Part shown: in pieces, positions 1-5,612 of the stretch | How the letters are laid out: the number at the start of each line of letters is the position of its first letter | Numbering within the stretch: position 1 is the first letter of the stretch | NCBI GenBank assembly: GCA_021817755.1 | Contig: JAKAGC010000277.1 | Location: forward strand, 1 to 6,024 | Origin: Acidobacteriota bacterium | GTDB lineage: Bacteria; Acidobacteriota; Aminicenantia; UBA2199 | Length of the DNA: 6,024 bases | Direction: 5' to 3' | Translations under genes and position numbers: made by a program | Notes under the pieces: generated by a model | What the model was told of the DNA's origin: nothing | The model's input: the letters and a program-made list of their open reading frames with translations, nothing else | Database searches by the model: none

Positions 1-1
1 C

Positions 2-724
2 CCACTTAGCCCTGATTTTTTTTATAAAAAAAAAGTTATCGTGTACCAGGGAAAGAAAGGGTATCGCTTTTCCGTAGATGCTCCCATTCTTGCCGATTTC
101 TTACCCACCTGTCAAAATCAATCTGCGCTTGATATTGGAACCGGTTGCGGTATTGTCTCTTTACTCGCACTTTATAGAAAAAAGTTTGCTTCAATTCATG
201 GAATCGAAATTCAAGAAACCCTTACCCGGTATGCCCGGTTAAATGCAGAACATAACCATTTTGCAGATACCTTTAATATTATTAACGGCGATTTTAATAA
301 ACTCCATTACCAATTCAAAGGATTATCTCATATTTTCTCAAATCCACCCTTCTATGAAGTACACCGTGGACGCCTCAGCCCTAATCCTGAAATCCGTATC
401 GCGAAAACCGAAACCGCCCTCACTCTTTATCAACTCCTCTCTCGAACGTATTCCATACTCGGTAACCCCGGAAATCTGTACATCATTTTACCCCATACCC
501 GGTATTCAGATATAATGAATTTGATCACCCGGATACCCTATCGAATTTCTCGACAGCGGCTTATTTTTTCATTTAAAGATGGAAAACCAGAGCGTTTTCT
601 GGTACAATTAACCAATTACGACGTTTCTTCAGTGACACTTGAGCCCCTGATTATTTTCAAAGAGAAAGGTGTTTATACCGAAGAAATGGACAGGATACTC
701 ACAGGAAGCAATACTGATGATTGA
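2..724 (+). CDS. tRNA1(Val) adenine-37 N6-methyltransferase (TrmN6/YfiC-like), 5' partial
   Basis: An S-adenosylmethionine-dependent methyltransferase of the TrmN6 (YfiC) type, which in E. coli methylates N6 of A37 in tRNA1(Val). Numbered from the GTG at 41, SAM motif I is DIGTGCG (31-37) and the adenine-N6 catalytic motif is NPPF (101-104). The segment YQGKKGYRFSVDAPILADF (2-20) matches the family's N-terminal QxxxGYRFSxDAxLLA signature, and the C-terminal VYTEEMDRIL is also typical. The GTG at 41 is an open-frame start, but I do not believe it: the frame stays open to the window edge, residues upstream (FFYKKKVIV) fit the family's conserved strand before this signature, and no Shine-Dalgarno precedes 41. 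The true start therefore lies left of the window; 240 residues are visible. The 3' end overlaps the permease gene by 8 bases. Family assignment is firm; the exact tRNA target is inferred. Confidence 0.88.
   Translation, partial: PLSPDFFYKKKVIVYQGKKGYRFSVDAPILADFLPTCQNQSALDIGTGCGIVSLLALYRKKFASIHGIEIQETLTRYARLNAEHNHFADTFNIINGDFNKLHYQFKGLSHIFSNPPFYEVHRGRLSPNPEIRIAKTETALTLYQLLSRTYSILGNPGNLYIILPHTRYSDIMNLITRIPYRISRQRLIFSFKDGKPERFLVQLTNYDVSSVTLEPLIIFKEKGVYTEEMDRILTGSNTDD
703..708 (+). promoter_or_regulatory. Ribosome binding site that fixes the permease start at 717
   Basis: AGGAAG lies 8 bases before the ATG at 717 and inside the end of the methyltransferase gene. It supports 717 over the upstream in-frame GTG at 669, which has only a poorly placed purine stretch (AGAGAAAGG) abutting it and would add 16 residues with no family resemblance. 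Confidence 0.7.
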
Positions 725-1541
725 AAAGTTAAAAGAGTTGTTTAAATACAGGCAGTTAATCGTTACCCTTGTGAGCCGCGAACTCAAAGCCCGTTACCGC
801 GGAACCGTGTTCGGTTTCTTATGGAGTCTTTTGAATCCGCTGCTTTTATTGGCTGTTTATTCCATCGTGTTTGCAGTCATTCTAAGAAATGGAAATGGGA
901 GAATCGAAGATATTGATTTAAAAGGAGTGGATTACGCCATCTTTTTGTTTACAGGAATCCTTCCTTGGTTATGGTTCAGCTCTTCCATTCTCGAAGCCTC
1001 CAGTGTACTTACCGTACATGGCAATCTCATAAAAAAAATCCGTTTCCCACTTGAAGTACTACCCATGATGGTTGTCTTTACTAACATGGTTCATTTCCTT
1101 TTAGGACTTCCCATACTTATTGCCATGATAATCTTTTTTGGAAAGATGGTTCATCTCACATGGTGGCTTCTCTTTTTCCCCGTCGCCTTGGCAGTTCAAC
1201 TCGTATTCACATTAGGCCTATGTTTCCTTGTCGCCGCATTAACAGTTCATTTCAGGGATTTAAAAGATATTCTTTCCAATCTTTTGACTTTATGGTTTTT
1301 TGCCACTCCCATTATTTATCCCTTCATGACCCCATCTATTCAGAACCATAAAGCACTCGTATGGGTATTGACATTAAATCCCTTGACACATATCATGGAG
1401 GCGTATCATTATACCTTTGTTTTTGGTAGGCTCCCACATTGGAAAAAACTCCCTGTAACATTTATTGCCGGTTTATTAATGTTTTACCTCGGGTACTTGA
1501 TTTTTGATAAACTCCGGGATACATTTGTAGAAGAGGTGTAA
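717..1541 (+). CDS. wzm: Polysaccharide ABC exporter permease (Wzm-like, ABC-2 family)
   Basis: Inner-membrane permease of an ABC-2 exporter that moves undecaprenyl-linked polysaccharide (O-antigen-like or capsule-like) to the periplasm, working as a dimer with the ATPase encoded next. The 274-residue protein has the family marks in order: RELKARYRGTVFGFLWSLLNP (21-41) leading into the first span, the coupling-helix segment LIKKIRFPLEVLP (104-116), FRDLKDILSNLL (179-190) with ATPIIYP (196-202), LNPLTHIMEAYH (220-231), and the C-terminal FVEEV. About six membrane spans are apparent (near 31-56, 71-95, 112-142, 145-176, 183-203, 246-264). The start is the ATG at 717, with AGGAAG 8 bases upstream; it overlaps the methyltransferase stop by 8 bases. 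The stop is 1 base before the ATPase start, so the pair is clearly co-expressed. The exact glycan is unknown; teichoic-acid TagG-like permeases are homologous, but the neighbouring hldC and the ATPase C-terminal domain favour a Gram-negative glycan. Confidence 0.92.
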   Translation: MIEKLKELFKYRQLIVTLVSRELKARYRGTVFGFLWSLLNPLLLLAVYSIVFAVILRNGNGRIEDIDLKGVDYAIFLFTGILPWLWFSSSILEASSVLTVHGNLIKKIRFPLEVLPMMVVFTNMVHFLLGLPILIAMIIFFGKMVHLTWWLLFFPVALAVQLVFTLGLCFLVAALTVHFRDLKDILSNLLTLWFFATPIIYPFMTPSIQNHKALVWVLTLNPLTHIMEAYHYTFVFGRLPHWKKLPVTFIAGLLMFYLGYLIFDKLRDTFVEEV

Positions 1542-1542
1542 C

Positions 1543-2811
1543 ATGGAAATGCATCCCGTAGTAGCCAATAATATTACCAAATATTATAAAAAATATTCCC
1601 GGAAGCATAAATTCCTCACTTTGAAAAGTGCACTCGTGAGTCGCACCCTTTTTTCCGATTTAAAAAAAGATGAAATATTTAAAGCTCTCAATGGAGTCAG
1701 TTTTCAAATAGAAGAAGGAAAAACAGTTAGTATTATCGGTGAGAATGGGTCAGGCAAGAGTACATTATTAAAAATTCTTGCAGGAATAAGCAAACCCACA
1801 GGTGGTGAAATAATCACACGCGGTCGAATTTCTGCTCTTATCGAACTCGGCGCCGGATTTCATCCCGAAATATCCGGGCGTGAGAATATCTTTATTAACG
1901 GCATCATCCTTGGATTATCCAAAAAGAAAATCCAGGAAAAATTCGATGATATCGTACGCTTTGCCGAATTGGAAGAATTTATCGATAATCCGGTTAAATC
2001 CTATTCATCAGGAATGTATATGCGGCTTGGATTTTCAATCGCCATTAATGTCGATCCCGATATCCTCTTAATCGATGAAGTCCTCGCTGTCGGAGATGCC
2101 GCATTTGTTCCCCGCTGTCTCGACAAAATCAATGAATTCAAACGACAGGGAAAAACCATTATCTTTGTATCTCATGACCTATCCACCGTTGAACGTATCA
2201 GCGATGAAGTTATCTGGCTCAAAAACGGCAATATTGAAATGCAAGGGTATCCCAAACGTGTTACCGATGCTTACCTTGAATATATCGGAAACCGGTCCCT
2301 CAAACGGGCAGCCGAACAGCATAGAGAAGAAGCTGGTAAACATGATGGGAACGAAAAAAACTGGGGCAGCCAGGAGATTGTCATTGAACGTGTTAGAATG
2401 ACCTCATCCGATGGTACTGAAAAGTATCTTTTTCAACCCAATGAACCCCTTTCCATTGAAATGGATGTTTGCGCCAACGTCAGACATGATGATTTTGTAT
2501 TCGGTATTGGAATTTTTAACTCTGAAGGAACTCGGGTTTACGGCACCAATACCCTTATTGAGAACTTAGAGTCCCGAAATATAGAAGGAAATGTTAAAGT
2601 AAAAATTACCATTCCTGCATTAAATTTAATTAACGGTAGTTATTACCTTGATGTTGCCGTGCATAAGCGAGATGGGTATCCCTTCGATTATCATCATTTT
2701 CAACATACATTCCAGGTCAATTCCCTTCACAAAGATATTGGAATAGTCAGAGTACCGCATGAATGGCAATTCTCCGGCAATATCCAATTCCAAAAAATAA
2801 ATGAGGAGTAA
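1543..2811 (+). CDS. wzt: Polysaccharide ABC exporter ATPase with C-terminal glycan-binding domain (Wzt-like)
   Basis: Cytoplasmic ATPase driving export through the preceding permease. The ABC domain (about 1-250) shows Walker A GENGSGKST (66-74), signature YSSGM (154-158), Walker B DILLIDE (173-179, catalytic E179) and switch histidine H211 in VSHD. The segment ELGAGFHPEISGRENI (101-116), which replaces the usual Gln-loop context, is characteristic of Wzt/TagH/KpsT-type exporters. A charged linker (251-272) leads to a second domain (about 274-410) starting at WGS, with beta-strand character and the closing VPHEWQF; this matches the Wzt C-terminal domain that, in E. coli O9a, binds the capped end of the finished glycan. 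The full length of 422 is close to O9a-type Wzt and longer than ATPases lacking this domain. The start at 1543 has GAGG 6 bases upstream; ATG 1549 is less well placed. It overlaps hldC by one base. Confidence 0.93.
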   Translation: MEMHPVVANNITKYYKKYSRKHKFLTLKSALVSRTLFSDLKKDEIFKALNGVSFQIEEGKTVSIIGENGSGKSTLLKILAGISKPTGGEIITRGRISALIELGAGFHPEISGRENIFINGIILGLSKKKIQEKFDDIVRFAELEEFIDNPVKSYSSGMYMRLGFSIAINVDPDILLIDEVLAVGDAAFVPRCLDKINEFKRQGKTIIFVSHDLSTVERISDEVIWLKNGNIEMQGYPKRVTDAYLEYIGNRSLKRAAEQHREEAGKHDGNEKNWGSQEIVIERVRMTSSDGTEKYLFQPNEPLSIEMDVCANVRHDDFVFGIGIFNSEGTRVYGTNTLIENLESRNIEGNVKVKITIPALNLINGSYYLDVAVHKRDGYPFDYHHFQHTFQVNSLHKDIGIVRVPHEWQFSGNIQFQKINEE

Positions 2812-3278
2812 TGAAAATATACCCCAATGTTGAGGATTTAAATGCCCAATTGAGGCAGTTAAATAATAAAACCATTGTGTTTACCAATGGTGTATTCGAT
2901 ATACTTCACGCCGGCCACATCGATTTGTTGGAATTCTGTAAAAATAATGGTGATTATGTCATTGTAGGTATAAATGATGATCTCTCGGTTAAACGACTAA
3001 AAGGACCCACCCGTCCCGTTTATCCCCTCGAAGAACGCATGGAAGTACTTGAAGCCGTAATGTATACCGATTTCATAATTCCCTTTTCTGAAGACACCCC
3101 TTTAGCCCTCATTAAATCCCTTTATCGTATCGATGTACTCGTTAAAGGCGGCGATTATAAACCTCATCAAGTCGTAGGAAGAGAGGAAGTCGAACAGGCC
3201 GGGGGCACACTTCTAATTTTCGATTTTAAAACCTATGCTTCTACTACTTCCATTATAGATAAATTAAAAAACCCTTAA
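2811..3278 (+). CDS. hldC: D-glycero-beta-D-manno-heptose 1-phosphate adenylyltransferase-like protein (HldC/RfaE2)
   Basis: A cytidylyltransferase-fold enzyme expected to join heptose 1-phosphate and ATP into ADP-heptose, the precursor for LPS core and other heptose-containing surface glycans. Visible motifs are TNGVFD (25-30), the nucleotide-binding HAGH (33-36), VGINDD (52-57), LKGPTRPVYPLEER (63-76), KGGDY (112-116), VVGREEVEQAGG (121-132) and STTSII (144-149). The last three separate it from glycerol-3-phosphate cytidylyltransferases (TagD). At 155 residues it is a complete stand-alone version of the C-terminal half of bifunctional HldE; the kinase half is not in the window. The ATG shares its A with the ATPase TAA (TAATG), and GAGGAG sits at 2803-2808, so translation is probably coupled to the ATPase. 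Specificity for heptose rather than another sugar phosphate is inferred from the family. Confidence 0.88.
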   Translation: MKIYPNVEDLNAQLRQLNNKTIVFTNGVFDILHAGHIDLLEFCKNNGDYVIVGINDDLSVKRLKGPTRPVYPLEERMEVLEAVMYTDFIIPFSEDTPLALIKSLYRIDVLVKGGDYKPHQVVGREEVEQAGGTLLIFDFKTYASTTSIIDKLKNP

Positions 3279-3281
3279 TGT

Positions 3282-3310
3282 TTGACAAAAAAAACGCAAT
3301 ATGTTAAATA
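3282..3310 (+). promoter_or_regulatory. Candidate sigma-70 promoter for the phosphatase/FHA/thioredoxin operon
   Basis: A perfect -35 hexamer TTGACA (3282-3287) is followed after 16 bases by TTAAAT (3304-3309, 4 of 6 match to TATAAT). Alternatively TAAATA (3305-3310) reads as an extended -10 with TG at 3302-3303. It lies just after the hldC stop in the 83-base gap before the phosphatase gene, exactly where a new transcript would be needed. No operator-like dyad is obvious. The organism's sigma consensus is unknown, so this rests on similarity to the E. coli consensus. Confidence 0.6.
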
Positions 3311-3361
3311 TAAGTGTCATTATTTTTGATACTGTCTTAAGGAAAGAAAGCGGAATGTATA

Positions 3362-4204
3362 ATGAAAATTGAATATTTCGGAAAATCCGATAAAGGTCGT
3401 GTGAGAAAAGCCAATGAGGATTATTTTATCGGCGATAAGATAAAAAATGATGAATATATTTTTATTGTTGCCGATGGGATGGGAGGTCACCGCGCAGGGG
3501 ATGTTGCATCAAAACTTGGGACTCAGACGTTTTTTAAGCATTATAAAGATTTAAGAAAGAAAAATACCGAAATTACCGATGCTATGAATCGGTCCATGAT
3601 GAAAGCCAATAATGCCATTCTCGACAAAGCCACCGAAGACCCAATGAAAAAAGGTATGGGAACAACTTTCAGTGCAATGATTGTCGCCGATAAAAAGGCA
3701 TTTATTGTTCATGTAGGAGATTCCAGAATTTACCTTATACGTGATGACCGTTTATTCCAATTGACTACCGATCATACCTTTGTCGGGAAAATGGTTGAGG
3801 AAGGACGATTGACGGAAGATGAAGCGCGCGAGCACCCACAAAAAAATATCCTTTATATGTCTTTAGGTGCCCGTAAATCGTTTGATCCTGAACTCGATGT
3901 TAATTGTGAAATTAAGGAAAATGATATCTTTGTAATGTGCTCCGATGGGCTTAGTAATATGGTCGAAGATAAAACTATTAAAGAATATGTTCAATCCTTC
4001 GATACAAGAGAAGCCGTTGAACAATTGGTAAATCTTGCCAATGAAAACGGAGGACTCGATAATATTACTCTTCAGGTTATTCGTGTTGACCACAACCGGC
4101 AACCTGCGAAAACCGAACCCATACCCATTTATAAAGATAAAAAAAATCTGTTTTCCTTTTTTAAAAAATTATTCCATAACCATCAAAAAATGGAGGAAGA
4201 ATGA
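3362..4204 (+). CDS. PP2C-family protein Ser/Thr phosphatase (Stp/PrpC/PstP-like)
   Basis: A metal-dependent phosphatase that removes phosphate from serine and threonine of proteins, usually opposing a Hanks-type kinase. The catalytic domain (about 1-242) carries SDKGRVRKANED (9-20, metal ligand D20), VADGMGGHRAGDVAS (36-50, ligand D38), GMGTT (98-102), HVGDSRIYL (117-125, D120), the flap region TTDHTFVGKMVEEG to HPQKN (135-162), CSDGLSN (193-199, D195) and GGLDNIT (230-236, D233). The metal-binding aspartates are all present, so it should be active. A 38-residue tail follows, ending in the amphipathic NLFSFFKKLFHN (262-273); there is no membrane span. The start ATG at 3362 gives the normal N-terminus; only a weak CGGA at 3351-3354 sits at usual distance, while AAGGAAAG (3339-3346) is rather far. 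The stop overlaps the FHA gene start by 4 bases (ATGA), suggesting a joint signalling role. Confidence 0.94.
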   Translation: MKIEYFGKSDKGRVRKANEDYFIGDKIKNDEYIFIVADGMGGHRAGDVASKLGTQTFFKHYKDLRKKNTEITDAMNRSMMKANNAILDKATEDPMKKGMGTTFSAMIVADKKAFIVHVGDSRIYLIRDDRLFQLTTDHTFVGKMVEEGRLTEDEAREHPQKNILYMSLGARKSFDPELDVNCEIKENDIFVMCSDGLSNMVEDKTIKEYVQSFDTREAVEQLVNLANENGGLDNITLQVIRVDHNRQPAKTEPIPIYKDKKNLFSFFKKLFHNHQKMEEE

Positions 4205-4647
4205 GCCTGAAAACACTTTTCAATAAAATTGTTCCCGGAAAGAAACCAAATGCCGAGGAAAATATAGAAGAAAATATTGAGTCATCCGACCGTCATGAAC
4301 TTCCCTTTGAAAAGCTCGACACACGGATTGAACGTATCGGTTCAGTCGGGGAAATCGATATTTATATAAATGATGAAAAAAACAGTATCCATACCCTTGC
4401 TTCTGCAACTAAAATAGGCCGGGACCCTTCTCAATCAGATATTATTATCTCTGAACTCATTGTCTCAAAACTACATTGTACTATTTATAATATCGAAAAC
4501 GATTTCTATATAAAAGACAACGATTCCACCAACGGTGTATATATTAATAATGAAAAGATAGAATCCGAACAGAGAATCGAAAATGGTGACGTCATTCTAT
4601 TGGGAAAAAAAGGAACCGTCAAAATCATCTTTCATAAACGGAGGTAG
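4201..4647 (+). CDS. Small FHA-domain protein
   Basis: A 148-residue soluble protein with one C-terminal forkhead-associated (FHA) domain, a module that binds phosphothreonine peptides. The FHA core (about 51-146) shows IGRDPSQSDIII (72-83, with G73 R74), SKLH (89-92) and DSTNGVYIN (108-116), the conserved Gly-Arg, Ser-x-x-His and Asn-Gly positions; Lys replaces the common Arg after the serine. The N-terminal 50 residues are low-complexity, with a short basic-hydrophobic start (SLKTLFNKIVPGKK) and an acidic Glu/Asn stretch, and look unstructured. The start overlaps the phosphatase stop as ATGA, with GGAGGA at 4192-4197 upstream. The thioredoxin-like gene follows after 2 bases. It probably acts as an adaptor reading Ser/Thr-kinase phosphorylation that the neighbouring phosphatase erases; no partner kinase is in the window. 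No TETT-type phosphorylation motif, as in GarA-like proteins, is seen. Confidence 0.9.
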   Translation: MSLKTLFNKIVPGKKPNAEENIEENIESSDRHELPFEKLDTRIERIGSVGEIDIYINDEKNSIHTLASATKIGRDPSQSDIIISELIVSKLHCTIYNIENDFYIKDNDSTNGVYINNEKIESEQRIENGDVILLGKKGTVKIIFHKRR

Positions 4648-4649
4648 TT

Positions 4650-5114
4650 ATGAATAAAAAACTCGTTATTTCAATAATGATTGGATTTTTCGTATTGTAT
4701 TTGAATGGCAGTGTAAAATTTGAAAAAGTCGATAAAGAAACTATCCTGAAAACGTCACAAGAATGGCAGGATAACTATCATAATTATACAGTAGATCCCT
4801 CTATTTTGGAAATACTAAAAACCAAAGCCGAAGGATTGAAAATAGATGTATATCTCGGTTTGTGGTGTTCCGATTCCCGTCACAATGTACCAGGATTCAT
4901 TAAAATAATAGATTCAATTGAAAATCCCGATTTAGTCGTCAATTACTATGCTGTTGAACGAAAACCCAGTAAAGATGTAAAGTATTTCATAGATGAATAT
5001 AATGTTGAACGAGTTCCTACTTTTATTTTTTATAAAAATGGAAAAGAAATTGGACGAATAATCGAAAATCCTAAGAAAACTCTCTATGATGATTTTCTCG
5101 AAATAATTTTTTGA
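4650..5114 (+). CDS. Exported or membrane-anchored thioredoxin-fold protein with CxxS active site
   Basis: A 154-residue thioredoxin-like protein. Residues 4-19 are hydrophobic after an MNKK start, so it is probably exported or membrane-anchored; there is no lipoprotein cysteine, and the cleavage site is unclear. The strand DVYLGLW (66-72) leads to the active-site motif WCSDSR (72-77), and VPTF (122-125) supplies the cis-proline P123, followed by FYKNGKEIGRI typical of the thioredoxin fold. The second active-site cysteine is replaced by S76, and C73 is the only cysteine in the protein, so it cannot form an internal disulfide like classical thioredoxin. A monothiol role (isomerase or mixed-disulfide chemistry) or a non-redox role is possible. 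GGAGG at 4640-4644 lies in the end of the FHA gene, 5 bases before this ATG, and the intergenic gap is 2 bases, so it belongs to the phosphatase/FHA operon. The fold is confident; function is not known. Confidence 0.82.
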   Translation: MNKKLVISIMIGFFVLYLNGSVKFEKVDKETILKTSQEWQDNYHNYTVDPSILEILKTKAEGLKIDVYLGLWCSDSRHNVPGFIKIIDSIENPDLVVNYYAVERKPSKDVKYFIDEYNVERVPTFIFYKNGKEIGRIIENPKKTLYDDFLEIIF

Positions 5115-5117
5115 TTT

Positions 5118-5145
5118 TTGATCTCCAATAACATTTCCCTATAAA
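5118..5145 (+). promoter_or_regulatory. Weak candidate promoter before the membrane protein gene
   Basis: TTGATC (5118-5123, 4 of 6 match to TTGACA) and TATAAA (5140-5145, 5 of 6 match to TATAAT) are 16 bases apart in the 85-base gap after the thioredoxin-like gene. The region is A+T-rich, so chance matches are likely; read-through from the upstream operon is the alternative. Confidence 0.35.
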
Positions 5146-5199
5146 TTATCCATAGAGAATAGATAACACGGGAATAAAAATACCGATGAGGATAGAGTT

Positions 5200-5604
5200 A
5201 TGAGTCGAATCCAGTATTATATATTCATTATTATACTCATCCTTATCGGTTTCTTCATTAGTTTTCAATTGTCCATCGCCTCATCCACAGCCCATCGGTT
5301 AATTGCTAATGAATCTCTTTATAAAGTCGAAAACCGTTTGGCCCAAGTTTTCCGCACATTGAAACGGTTTCCCAAAGCAGATGAAGAATTGAAATCCCTT
5401 GTGCTCGATGCCATGAATTTTTCCACCTATTCCACACATGTGGCAGTAAGGGATTTCCGGCCCGGCAGTACTCTGACTCCTGCTTCTTTCCGCATTATCG
5501 TTGATGGAAAAGCTTACACCTCTCCAGTGATTCTTCAAGTATTGTATTACGGATCCGAATACAAAATTAATCCCCGTTTAATTGGGAAACTCCTACGCGG
5601 ATGA
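5200..5604 (+). CDS. Unrecognised 134-residue protein with one N-terminal membrane span
   Basis: I do not recognise this protein. Residues 6-27 (YYIFIIILILIGFFISFQLS region) form a strong single hydrophobic span, followed by a charged, probably helical stretch (about 31-72, with ENRLAQVFRTLKRFPKADEELKSL) and then a section of likely beta strands (VAVRDF, FRIIVDG, SPVILQVLYYG), ending in the basic GKLLRG. There is no cysteine and no type IV prepilin processing site. The layout suggests a bitopic protein with a small domain outside or inside the membrane; orientation is ambiguous. GAGG at 5188-5191, 8 bases before the ATG, supports the start, and codon use resembles the neighbours, so it is probably a real gene. 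It starts 85 bases after the thioredoxin-like gene and converges with folK, only 8 bases away. Confidence 0.72.
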   Translation: MSRIQYYIFIIILILIGFFISFQLSIASSTAHRLIANESLYKVENRLAQVFRTLKRFPKADEELKSLVLDAMNFSTYSTHVAVRDFRPGSTLTPASFRIIVDGKAYTSPVILQVLYYGSEYKINPRLIGKLLRG

Positions 5605-5612
5605 GCATAATA

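Noticed and set aside
223..505. Ten-base repeat TACCCGGTAT at 223-232 and 496-505, nearly palindromic
   Set aside because: Both copies lie in the same reading frame and encode Thr-Arg-Tyr within the methyltransferase; two copies in codons favoured here look like chance, and there is no third copy or regular spacing.
669..716. Longer permease start at GTG 669
   Set aside because: It would add 16 residues unlike the family and overlap the previous gene by 56 bases, while ATG 717 has a well-placed ribosome site.
2..724. Methyltransferase as the glycan-capping enzyme for the Wzt exporter
   Set aside because: The NPPF motif and the GYRFSxDAxxLADF signature are those of TrmN6-type tRNA adenine methyltransferases, and there is no kinase domain or WbdD-like layout.
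3863..4102. Antisense open frame inside the phosphatase gene
   Set aside because: It lies opposite strongly conserved PP2C motifs, has no ribosome site or family resemblance, and is explained by codon bias on the coding strand.
5064..5112. Inverted repeat GAAAATC (5064-5070) / GATTTTC (5091-5097) followed by a T-run at 5107-5112 as an intrinsic terminator
   Set aside because: The 7-pair stem is almost all A-T with a 20-base loop, and the T-run is 10 bases away and inside the coding region; too weak to call.
5435..5442. CACATGTG palindrome as an operator
   Set aside because: A single 8-base palindrome inside a coding region with no flanking symmetry is expected by chance.
5299..5538. Antisense open frame inside the membrane protein gene
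   Set aside because: The + strand frame has a good ribosome site, a clear membrane span and natural composition; the antisense frame has none of these.
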